A DNA stretch of 61,362 nucleotides from Microcoleus sp. bin48.metabat.b7b8b9.023 (GTDB lineage: Bacteria > Cyanobacteriota > Cyanobacteriia > Cyanobacteriales > Microcoleaceae). This document shows, in pieces, positions 41,101 to 47,635 of this stretch. The position numbers were made by a program, and so were the translations under genes. The stretch covers positions 20,114 to 81,475 of the forward strand of contig NZ_JAAFKG010000027.1 in the NCBI RefSeq assembly GCF_013299185.1, read 5' to 3'. The notes beneath the pieces were generated by a model. That model was given only the letters and a program-made list of their open reading frames with translations, was not told the origin of the DNA and did not search any database. The first letter of the stretch is position 1. Every line of letters starts with the position of its first letter.

Positions 41101-41256
41101 CTTGTGACGGGCGAGTGCAGCCGGAGTGGGGTACTCTTGCTTGAGTATCTTGAAGATTACGCGCTGACCGTCGGCCGATCGCACGCCCCGGTAAACTAGA
41201 GATCGATCGCTTTGATAGATTTTCCTGAAAATTTTGTAGCCTGGAAAGTGAAGCAT
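35170..41256 (-). CDS. Ser/Thr kinase-AAA ATPase-GAF-PAS-histidine kinase fusion (HstK type)
   Basis: A 2028-aa protein joining two kinase chemistries. Ser/Thr kinase (res. 5-275): Lys36 in VIFKILK, HKD with Asp128, Asn133, DFG at 147-149, and ISPEQTGRMNRSLDYRTDYYSLG; the Gly loop is degenerate. AAA ATPase (about 300-620): Walker A GDFGTGKSS with Lys346, Walker B VIFLDDLQW at 467-473. Then a ~750-aa helical TPR-like region, GAF (about 1400-1560), PAS (1575-1690), HisKA (GVAHEINTPLGAIRSS) and HATPase (WTNLIHNALQAM, DNGTGIP, GSGLGLDIV). The layout matches the HstK family of cyanobacteria such as Anabaena. The last ~300 residues are paralogous to the neighbouring CBS kinase, including the insert. 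The start ATG 41256 fits the kinase N-terminus. It appears monocistronic. Confidence 0.94.
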   Translation of the reverse strand: MLHFPGYKIFRKIYQSDRSLVYRGVRSADGQRVIFKILKQEYPTPAALARHKQEYDIIRSLNHPGVVQAYSLEQYDRTLAIVLEDFGGESFKRLMHSRPFTLSESLSFAIQIADILGDIHSANIIHKDINPANIVFNPSTNQLKIIDFGIASVFAPDKLTEQPTLKHPHILEGTLAYISPEQTGRMNRSLDYRTDYYSLGATLYEMLTGQLPFETSSALELVHCHIAKQPKPVAEVDRQIPAAVSHIVAKLLAKNAEDRYQSAWGIKADLEECLNQLNTHGKISEISIANQDISDKFQIPQKLYGRETQIQTLLAAFERITNNNPRFPRQKRVELMLVAGDFGTGKSSLVQEIYQPIIEKHGYSIAGKFDKSQPRIPYSALVKACEELLQQILAESEHRFQHWRAKLLAALAPNAQVIIDVMPDLELILGKQPAVPELDPNEATNRFNLVFIQFLRVFSSEKHPLVIFLDDLQWADSASLKLIQLMVAGSMTSPNHENIEISQPISLENLSLIQPEYLLIVGAYCDKDVSPVHPLMVAVAELREQGATVNQITLPPLEIADITNLIADTLRSDKKSAAPLAALVKRKTGGNPFFVSEFLKMLHSENLINFSFPSCPQLTFDATSFATSASDYVNNCAEFQAGWQWDLAQIEEMEITDNVVELMIGKLQKLPESTQQILRLAACVGIDFDLHVLSAICEKSPQLVFADLQAALASGLILAVSEVNAELLTVNFKFLHDRVQQAAYALIDEDHKKIVHWQIGCFLWKNTEGNPLTDDIFKIVDQINIGIENGLDLTSTFTQEERDRIANLNLIAGRKAKAATAYAAAVMYLNVSRRLLADSSWENQYELTLNLYIESVEVAYFSGAFELMEQLAGTVLQQGRTLLDKIKVYEVKIQAYIVQRRQPEAIAIGREVLAQFGVTFPDNPSELNIQWELEQTAAKLAGKKIEDLINLPLITSPEQLAARRIAASIVPAVFHCDPQLLTPLVLSQINSCIQYGNSPLSAFFYAAWGVVMNYASQDIESANKLGELALNLASMFNAKSLRGKILYIVAACIAHSKYHVRETLPMFRESYQSALKNGDFEFVAYCAKQKSQYAYLVGQELTNLKVEIAESSNLLAQLKQSINLQCNQIFHQAVLNLLGEAENPCNLSGTACEEEHLLPLLAKANDRTGIHYFYLHKLILCYLFGDLCQALENAGKFRQGLMGGTGFLTVPVFHFYDSLAALAACSEADVLEREMLLERVGENQKKMQTWAARAPMNHLHKFHLVEAEKYRVLGDNFQAMEEYDRAIGLAKQNEYLNEEALANELAAKFYIGWGKEKIARVYLADAHYGYTHWGAQAKVEDLETQYPQFLIRIPVSTSITSDSATVTNISSSHDSGQTFDLAAVMKAFGAIASEIVLDKLLAKLMRIMLQNAGAENGFLILESRGKFLVEASGKLDGDRVDVLQSVPAEKCLPVSIINYVARRKKNVVESDAANKGRFTRDPYIVRHHSQSILCAPLLNQGQLIGMVYLENNLTTSAFTDDRVEVLQLLSTQAAVSIANAKLYAEVRESQSKLTQFLEALPVGITVHNPQGKVSYINETGQRLLDQILAPSATGEELISASEIYISGRESPCSEQQLPAWRALNGESAIADNLEVRRDGKIVPLEMHSQPIFDNKNNIVYAITAFSDITDRKQAEKLVAEYNRTLEMQVADRTRELSEALQHLQATQRELIQSEKMAALGQLVAGVAHEINTPLGAIRSSVENLADFFNQDLAQIADFFHKMSPERYSDLLTLLPKYQSQAMLFSNREKRQFKRALIQQLSNNSVANSETVADTLVDIGIYDNIESILPLLQDPTSSDILQQAYQFTALQRSTNTIITATDRAAKVVFALKAYSRSNSMGEKVTANITEGIETILTLYYNQLKHGVEVVRNYQDGLPELLCYPDELNQVWTNLIHNALQAMNNCGILTVDVRVENQLLLVGVRDNGTGIPPEILPRIFEPFFTTKPAGEGSGLGLDIVKKIVEKHSGNIEVTSAIGQTSFIVSIPIAF

Positions 41257-42641
41257 AACCGCAGAATCTTAGAGAGCAGCAGCGTTTATCCTAGTGTAGC
41301 CACTGATATGTGTTCGCAGCTACCGCCACCAATATTCTCAGACTCGCTGTGACCCACATTCGGCACCCGCTTAACGGTACACAGTATAATTATTCATAAT
41401 AATAATAGATGTTTAAAGTAATAAATAATACCTTTCAACAAAAGATATCCGTCGATCTACGGTATAAAAGTATAATTTATAGATTAATTGCTAGATAAAA
41501 ATAAGTAAAAACCGATTGTGACAGTTGAGGGTGCCGAATGTGTGCTGCCAGCTCTAAATCACGACCTTCATCAATCATTCGCCAATGTTCAGTGTAAAAT
41601 CTAAAGTCTAAAATCATATAACCCTGCCTTTGTACGCAAGCATTTAAGGCAGGGTTATTGTTGAATATTCGGAATTCTGAGCGAGTAGTCCATGGCGGGC
41701 GAGGCCGGATTCGGCTGCCAAGCATTGCACTACTCGCCCAATCGAGTTATTTTAGAGCTACGTTCGGCCAACATTAGCACTATATAAATAGTCATTACAT
41801 AACCGGCGGCTAGAATGGGAATAATTAGAGGAATATCGCGATAAATCATAATTAGAACCAAAAGTCAAGGACGAGGAGGAGGACGGGACAAGTTCAAGAC
41901 CTACTACATTAAGTCAGCACGCAAGACTATGCCTTGGTTCTGAAGGCTACTTTTCCATATCAGGCTTGCCGAAAAACTTAGGCGTTCCCGGTGAGTCGAT
42001 TTGAGATTTTCCATTTTTCGATTTTAGATTTACTCGGCAGATAAATCTGGGAGCTTCAACTAAGATCTAAAATTTTGGGCTACCCACGACAATTGTCGTG
42101 GCTTCTACCCGTTTTTGGGCGAGGTCAATAATGATTTACTGCTTTACAGATGCTGGAACAGCGTAAAACCATCCACTTTAGCTGCTTTGAGCTACCGTGC
42201 ACATCTCATGCGCTAGTCTTAACTCCTGAAAATTTTTAGCCACAAGGAACTAAAAATCTGTCCCAGAAATTTTCGCTGCGATCGACTAACAAGGCTGGCT
42301 CTACGAAACTCTTACAGGCATCTGAAAGCTACCTGCCAGCCAGGCTCAATTACAGCCTGTACTTAATGTATAGAATTGTTTAAATCCTTAATACCTATAA
42401 TAACACAGGGTTTCTGGGATTTAGCTATTTTTTGGCAGTGTACTTAACAATTCGATACAATAGGGGCAACCGCTCTGCCAGCGGGCCACTCACCGGAGGT
42501 AGTGGGGTGACTCTTAGCCCCTAGCAGATGACAAATAACTGCCGATCGGCTAGATTTTTCTTCCCTATTGCAGAGAATTGTCTTAAAATAAAGATATGAT
42601 ATGTAAAATTTTGTTACTTTACGGCTTGAGTCGGCGTATCC
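41257..42641. other. Long intergenic region (1.4 kb), possibly one tiny gene
   Basis: Apart from the 39-codon frame described separately, I see no convincing gene. An 82-codon minus-strand frame (41477-41725) includes heptamer-repeat sequence and looks spurious. Notable bits: CGGTATAAAAGTATAAT near 41460, a 7-bp TTTTTAG/CTAAAAA stem near 42233, and a TCACC/GGTGA and GGGG/CCCC structured patch at 42480-42527 about 120 bp before the solanesyl diphosphate synthase start. Confidence 0.5.
41730..41849 (-). CDS. Possible 39-aa single-span membrane protein
   Basis: ATG at 41849 opens a 39-codon frame: MIYRDIPLIIPILAAG, then YVMTIYIVLMLAERSSKITR to the end. Residues 7-27 form one hydrophobic span with a basic tail, like the small photosynthetic or respiratory subunits of cyanobacteria, but it is not one I recognise (not PetN, PetL, PetM, PsaM, PsbM or Psb30 by recall). 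A stop codon lies just upstream, so no longer form exists. There is no Shine-Dalgarno. It starts within a 1.4-kb gap otherwise empty of genes. Confidence 0.3.
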   Translation of the reverse strand: MIYRDIPLIIPILAAGYVMTIYIVLMLAERSSKITRLGE

Positions 42642-43613
42642 ATGATCTCTAGCACTCTCCTATTTTCCTCGGTTGAAGAAGACCTGCGACTGTTGACAGA
42701 AAACTTAAAACAGTTAGTGGGTGCCCGTCATCCCATCTTGTACGCGGCTGCAGAATACTTATTCGGCACAAAGGGAAAACGGGTGAGACCCGCAATAGTC
42801 TTGTTGATGGCCAAGGCGACGATGCCCGATCGGGAAATCACCGAAAAACACCGCCGCCTCGCGGAAATCACAGAAATGATCCACACAGCCAGTCTAGTCC
42901 ACGACGACGTGGTGGACGAGTCGGATCTGCGACGGGGAGTACCGACAGTACACAGTCGGTTTAACAACCGAGTGGCAGTATTGGCGGGAGATTTTCTGTT
43001 TGCTCAATCTTCGTGGCACTTGGCAAATCTGGACAACCTGCCAGTAGTCAAACTGCTTTCAGAAGTGATTATGGATTTAGCTGAGGGCGAAATTCAACAG
43101 GGACTAAATGGATTTGACACCAGTTTGTCGATCGAAGCGTACTTAGAAAAAAGTTATTACAAAACAGCGTCTTTAATTGCCAACAGCTCTAAAGCAGCGG
43201 GCTGTTTGAGCGAGGTTCCAGCAGAAATAGCAGACGATTTGTACAACTACGGTCGCAACATTGGTTTAGCATTCCAAATAGTAGATGATATATTGGATTT
43301 CACTGCTTCAACGGAAACTTTGGGGAAACCCGCAGGCTCGGATCTGATCGGCGGTAATCTGACAGCACCAGCGCTATTTGCCCTAGAAGAAAAGCCTTAT
43401 TTGGAAGTTCTCATAGAACGCGAATTTGCCCAAGAAGGAGATATCGAGCAGGCTCTGGCACTGGTATACGACTCTCGGGGCATAGAGCGATCGCGAGAAC
43501 TAGCAACAAGTCACGCACAGAAAGCTGTTGAATACTTAGTTGGGCTGCCCAATTCAGAATCCCGTCAAGCCTTGATTGATTTGGCAGATTACGTTTTGAG
43601 CCGGCTGTATTAG
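42642..43613 (+). CDS. sds: Solanesyl diphosphate synthase (long-chain polyprenyl synthase)
   Basis: A 323-aa trans-prenyltransferase that extends farnesyl or geranylgeranyl diphosphate with isopentenyl diphosphate to the C45 side chain of plastoquinone. First Asp-rich motif: HDDVVDESD with Asp88, Asp89 and Asp92; second: FQIVDDILDF with Asp215, Asp216 and Asp219; GKRVRP substrate-binding segment at 45-50. The residues before the first motif (TASLVHDD) lack a bulky aromatic stop directly before it, in keeping with a long-chain product. Length is normal. ATG 42642 begins the conserved N-terminus; there is no clear Shine-Dalgarno. No plastoquinone gene is adjacent. Confidence 0.94.
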   Translation: MISSTLLFSSVEEDLRLLTENLKQLVGARHPILYAAAEYLFGTKGKRVRPAIVLLMAKATMPDREITEKHRRLAEITEMIHTASLVHDDVVDESDLRRGVPTVHSRFNNRVAVLAGDFLFAQSSWHLANLDNLPVVKLLSEVIMDLAEGEIQQGLNGFDTSLSIEAYLEKSYYKTASLIANSSKAAGCLSEVPAEIADDLYNYGRNIGLAFQIVDDILDFTASTETLGKPAGSDLIGGNLTAPALFALEEKPYLEVLIEREFAQEGDIEQALALVYDSRGIERSRELATSHAQKAVEYLVGLPNSESRQALIDLADYVLSRLY

Positions 43614-43688
43614 AGGTTAAAAAGTTGCACTTTATTGGTAATGGGTAATTGGTGTAAACAACCAGGTCAAATGTAGTCCCAGACTGCT

Positions 43689-43800
43689 TTGACGCTGAGG
43701 CCCAGATCCCCCCTAACCCCCCTTCTTAAGGGGGGAACAAGAATTTTCTCAAAGTCCCGCTTATTTAGGGGGATTTAGGGGGATTTAGACTCAGCGTCAA
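43689..43800. mobile_element. MITE-like element with TTGACGCTGAG ends
   Basis: Perfect 11-bp inverted ends (TTGACGCTGAG at 43689, CTCAGCGTCAA at 43790) enclose the same core as the elements at 10133 and 51562: AGATCCCCCCTAACCCCCC, CTTAAGGGGGG, ACAAGAATTTTCTCAAAG and GGGGGATTTAG. No obvious target duplication. It lies between sds and the next gene. Confidence 0.7.
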
Positions 43801-43916
43801 GCGAGATTTATCAATGGTTTCAGTCTTAAGTTGACACTAATTGGTAATGGGTAATTGGTAATGGGTAATACCCGAGGCCTAATGCCCGATCGCCAATTAA
43901 TAACAAATTGATTTGT

Positions 43917-44381
43917 TTAAGCAATATCCGACGGTGGAGCCGATCGATACTGTTGCAAGTAAACATTGATTAAGTCCTGCACTTGTCGGCGAGGGATTTC
44001 CACCCCGACTTCTTGATTGCCGGGATTTTCAAAAAAAACAATACTGTCGAGACCTTCAAGAGCAATCATCTGAAATAAAATGTGAGTGACAGGCAACTGT
44101 ACGGGCTTGACGCTCCCGCCCCCAGCCGCCGCAGCCGAGGACGCATCTTTAAGAGTGGGAAAAGCATAAATCACCTTCTTCTCCTGTCCCGGTTGCTTGA
44201 GATTGCTCAAAACTACGATCGCCCAACTTTCGTCTACCGATTGCAGGATCGAGTATTCGAGGTGCTGTAGCTGTTGGGCAATTAAAACCAGCGCCGGGGC
44301 GATCGCCTTTAAGATTTGTGGCGTCGAACCGTCAGGCGGAGCTTGCTCGATTAGTGCTTGAATCTGTAGATCTAAATCCAT
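43917..44381 (-). CDS. Conserved-looking hypothetical protein
   Basis: A 154-aa soluble protein of unknown function. It is hydrophilic and mixed alpha/beta with no membrane span or signal peptide: an N-terminal helical part (LQIQALIEQAPPDGSTPQILKAIAPALVLIAQQL), a strand-rich middle (YSILQ…WAIVVLSNL), a small Ala/Gly linker (ASSAAAAGGGS) and a C-terminal part ending in a helix (VEIPRRQVQDLINVYLQQY). Codon use and HIP1 content are like its neighbours, supporting a real gene. It is convergent with sds across a MITE-like element. ATG 44381 is the only good start. Confidence 0.75.
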   Translation of the reverse strand: MDLDLQIQALIEQAPPDGSTPQILKAIAPALVLIAQQLQHLEYSILQSVDESWAIVVLSNLKQPGQEKKVIYAFPTLKDASSAAAAGGGSVKPVQLPVTHILFQMIALEGLDSIVFFENPGNQEVGVEIPRRQVQDLINVYLQQYRSAPPSDIA

Positions 44382-44550
44382 CAGTCAGTTAATTTGAGAT
44401 TTGAGGTTTAATAATGTCAGGGTAACGGCTGAAGGTGCAAGTATGTAATAACTGGCACTGCCCCATATTAAGCTAAAATGCGAAATCTGAAGTCCCATAA
44501 ATTTGATTGATAAATATGAAACATATAGCTGGTAAAAGTATAGTCATTTA

Positions 44551-45819
44551 TTACATGACACGGGAGGCGTTAAATCCCTCCCCCTTCGCTTTTACTTTGA
44601 GCGGATTGACCCGCCTCGGCCCAAGTACGCAGCTCTCTATCCCATTGCTAAAAGCATTTGGGATTGCTTTTCTGAGGATGTTGTAAGAACCATTAACATC
44701 GGAGTTAATTAATTTACCGACTGATGTTCTGTATAATCCTCTTTTGATTCGCCTGCCACTAAATATGACATTCGACGCATCAGTATGTCCGTACACAGGA
44801 ATTGGATCTAGGTTCAAAAAGCTCGACTTAGAGGTGTAAGATTCTTCTTGAACTATCACTTTAATTCCCACCAATCTAGTTTTGTATTCCAACATCTCAA
44901 TTAGTCTAGCGTGAGGAATACTGACAAAGTTTTGATTAGTTCGTTTGGACAATTCAATTCCGGTTTTCCACTGTGCATTTTTGCCAATTATTAGCGTCCC
45001 AATTTGATGCGCCGTCAAAATATCGACGATTAATCGGCTGGTGTGATGCAAGTAATTATCTACTTTTTGGTGGCGACACCGGGTCAAGCGTTGAATCCGT
45101 GATGAGTAGGAGCGATTTCCTTTTAATTGAGACTGCAATTGGGCTTTACGTTTGTTGTAGAACTGGTTAATTGACTTTAATGGTCGCCCGTTAATCAACA
45201 AAGGGATAAATCCCGGTTGATTTGAAGTTAGCGCCGCTAAATTGTCCAGTCCCAAATCAATACTAGCTACGAAGTTGTTAATTCTAGCGGTGGACTCCGG
45301 TTCATTGTAAATTACCTCAATTACATAAGCATCGCATTTGGGAACCAATCTAACTTGACAGATTTGTTCGGGATTTATTTTGGTTTTGATTGAAATCTCA
45401 GTACCCGACAGTTTAATAATTCCACTTTTCAACTGCCTGCTGCTAATTGCTTGAATCGTATAAACCAGGATGTTTCGACCTTTTACTTTATCTTTGTACT
45501 TAGGTAGTTTTGGACGACCCGTAAATTTAGAGGCATCTTTTTTGTAAGCTTTGAGAGCTTCAAAAAATGATTTCCAGTTTTTATCTAACAACATCAAGAT
45601 TTGCTGGCTTACTTTGGCGGGCATTGCTTTGTAAGCTTCGTGAGATTTCATCAAGCGATTCATTTCGTTGTAATTGATGTAGCCCCATCCATAAATGAAA
45701 CTTTGACGGAGCGCATAATTGGCAGCATTGTAGAGATTCTTCGATTTAAAAGCTAGTTCGTCAATCTGAGCAAAACGGTGTTCGGTAGATTTGATGATGT
45801 GACGTTCTGTTAGCTGCAT
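44551..45819 (-). CDS. tnpB: IS200/IS605-family TnpB (RNA-guided nuclease), no zinc finger
   Basis: A 422-aa TnpB/OrfB. RuvC-like residues are present: Asp188 in SIDLGLDNL, Glu326 in VQEESYTSK and Asp374 in INSDVNGSYNILRK. The CxxC pairs that usually form a zinc finger between the last two are absent; the segment reads FLNLDPIPVYGH…FSGRRIKRGLYRT, as in the IS1341-like branch. The start is ATG 45819 with AGAGG six bases ahead; the longer TTG frame adds 15 codons with no support. No TnpA gene is adjacent. The 3' end of the gene (44562-44582) forms a GGGAGG/CCTCCC hairpin where TnpB guide RNAs normally end. All catalytic residues are intact, so it may be active as a nuclease. Confidence 0.92.
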   Translation of the reverse strand: MQLTERHIIKSTEHRFAQIDELAFKSKNLYNAANYALRQSFIYGWGYINYNEMNRLMKSHEAYKAMPAKVSQQILMLLDKNWKSFFEALKAYKKDASKFTGRPKLPKYKDKVKGRNILVYTIQAISSRQLKSGIIKLSGTEISIKTKINPEQICQVRLVPKCDAYVIEVIYNEPESTARINNFVASIDLGLDNLAALTSNQPGFIPLLINGRPLKSINQFYNKRKAQLQSQLKGNRSYSSRIQRLTRCRHQKVDNYLHHTSRLIVDILTAHQIGTLIIGKNAQWKTGIELSKRTNQNFVSIPHARLIEMLEYKTRLVGIKVIVQEESYTSKSSFLNLDPIPVYGHTDASNVIFSGRRIKRGLYRTSVGKLINSDVNGSYNILRKAIPNAFSNGIESCVLGPRRVNPLKVKAKGEGFNASRVM

Positions 45820-46453
45820 TCTGAACCTCTGTCTTTCAGTTCGGCGATTGTGGGGAGTAGTCAACTATAATCAAACGACTTTCTGTCTGTCGTGCTGGAT
45901 GTGGCAACGCTAGAGGGCTTGGAAGCCTCGCCATGCGGGGGGTTGTGTAACTTATACTTATTGCTTTAGCATAGTTTGATAGTTTTATTTTTAACATCCT
46001 GACTACACAATACCATAATCGCTTATCCCTGCTTACAAACTGAATGAAGTTTTACAATACCCAAATATAGCCTTTTTTAGCAAAAATTCTGCATTTTTTA
46101 GATTGATTCACCCTTGACCCTTCAAGTCGAAAAATATCGTGCCTCATGCTCGATTTAATTGATGCTGGTGTCGGTGGCGGATCCAAATTTTATATTTATG
46201 TACGAAAAAAAAACGGTTTCTGCTAAAAATTATCTCGTCCTCACTACCAAAAACCCCTGATTAAACCTGGTTGGTGGCGGATAGTACATCTGGGACACAT
46301 CAAGAAAAAACAGCCGTCACTGTTTTTGTAGAACAGGAGATCGAGGACATTGCAGTTTGTCCTGTGCCGGGAATCCCGGAGCAAGTAGCGGTAGAAAAAA
46401 AATCTCCATACTGCTACTAACTGTGCTAATTTCAATGTGAGCTGTAAACAATC
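45820..46453. other. Intergenic region upstream of hetZ
   Basis: About 630 bp with no gene. The first ~140 bp probably contain the left end of the TnpB element (GGCTTCCAAGCC-type hairpin near 45920 and a G-run). The rest is the leader of hetZ; no promoter was defined and no RNA gene seen. Confidence 0.45.
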
Positions 46454-47635
46454 ATGCGGGAAATCTGCCAGAGCGTGGAAACCATATTTCAACTGCTGTT
46501 AGACGAACTCAAAAAGTCCACTCGCGCGTCTGAGCAAAACTGCCAAGATGTAGCAGGGCGACTCGCAGCAGAAGTCAACAGGATATGCACAGAAAGTCAG
46601 CGGATTCAAAACTCCGGAGACATAGAGGGTTCAGCCCAGAGCCTAGCTCAGCACCGCTTGCAACAATGCCTCCACTATTATAGTTTAGGCTCCGGGCCCG
46701 GGCGAGTAGAATTGCACAGTACCCTCAGCGCGATCGTCTATCGCTACATCACCCCTCCACAGGTGCAGTCTAGCTATCAGGCGCGAGTAGAACTGATCAA
46801 AGATTTCTTGCAAGGATTTTATCTGGAAGCTTTAAAGGCATTCCGGCGGGAAACCCAACTGCCACCTACCTACAGTCCTCGCACTCGCTTAGAACTAGCA
46901 GAGTACATGGCCTTTGTAGAGCGTTTTGGCAAGCGGCGCATTCCCTTACCTCGCAACCGGAGCCAGCAACTAATTATTTTGCGGGCCCAAACCTTTTCCC
47001 AGCAGCAACCCAAAGAAACCTCGGTGGATATGGAACAAGCCGCCGATGGAGGGGCTTCAGATTCCGACCAAACTTGGAACGACACGTCGGTGCACTCGGT
47101 GCGGGAAGCGATGGCAGGACAGGGTTCCTCGGCAATTCGCCCCCAAGGCGAAGAGTCAGAATCTCTGCGGCAAAATGTGATTGATGAATTAGTGGCGTAT
47201 TTGAAAGAGCGCAACCAACAAGAATGCGCTGATTATTTCATATTGCGCTTGCAAGACTTGCCGACTAATGAAATAGAGTCGCTTCTCAACATAACTCCCC
47301 GTCAAAGAGACTATTTGCAGCAACGCTTTAAGTACCATTTGCTCAGGTTTGCCATGTCGCACCGCTGGGAACTGGTTCACCAGTGGCTGGAAGCAGACTT
47401 AGATAAAAATCTGGGTTTGCTGCCTTCCCAGTGGCAGATCTTTGGCGAGCAAATCGGCCCAGAGGGGCAGCGTTTGTTAAAGTTGAAGCAACAGGGTCTG
47501 TCAGAGTCAGCGATCGCGCAAACCCTCGGCAGCACGGTAGCCCAGGTACAGAAACGGTGGTTTAAATTACTCGAACTTGCCTGGGAATTACGAAATCGTT
47601 CAGATTCCGGAGAAGGGGCATCTAGTGATGAATAA
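46454..47635 (+). CDS. hetZ: HetZ-family developmental regulator
   Basis: A 393-aa protein resembling HetZ of Anabaena throughout as I recall it: N-terminal helical domain (IFQLLLDELKKSTRASEQNCQDVAGRLAAEVNRI in part), HSTLSAIVYRYI, FLQGFYLEALKAFRRE, RTRLELAEYMAF, and the C-terminal TPRQRDYLQQRFKYH and VQKRWFKLLELAW, a helix-turn-helix-like end. In heterocyst formers HetZ promotes early differentiation; in non-heterocystous filamentous species it is kept with unclear function. The linker 190-240 is acidic and variable. Here it overlaps patU by 8 bp, the conserved order. ATG 46454 is used; no clear Shine-Dalgarno is present. Confidence 0.85.
   Translation: MREICQSVETIFQLLLDELKKSTRASEQNCQDVAGRLAAEVNRICTESQRIQNSGDIEGSAQSLAQHRLQQCLHYYSLGSGPGRVELHSTLSAIVYRYITPPQVQSSYQARVELIKDFLQGFYLEALKAFRRETQLPPTYSPRTRLELAEYMAFVERFGKRRIPLPRNRSQQLIILRAQTFSQQQPKETSVDMEQAADGGASDSDQTWNDTSVHSVREAMAGQGSSAIRPQGEESESLRQNVIDELVAYLKERNQQECADYFILRLQDLPTNEIESLLNITPRQRDYLQQRFKYHLLRFAMSHRWELVHQWLEADLDKNLGLLPSQWQIFGEQIGPEGQRLLKLKQQGLSESAIAQTLGSTVAQVQKRWFKLLELAWELRNRSDSGEGASSDE

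Noticed and set aside
41477..41725. 82-codon minus-strand frame
   Set aside because: Includes heptamer-repeat sequence and shows no protein-like pattern.
42470..42530. Possible tRNA or riboswitch before sds
   Set aside because: There are short stems, but no cloverleaf and no match to a riboswitch I know.
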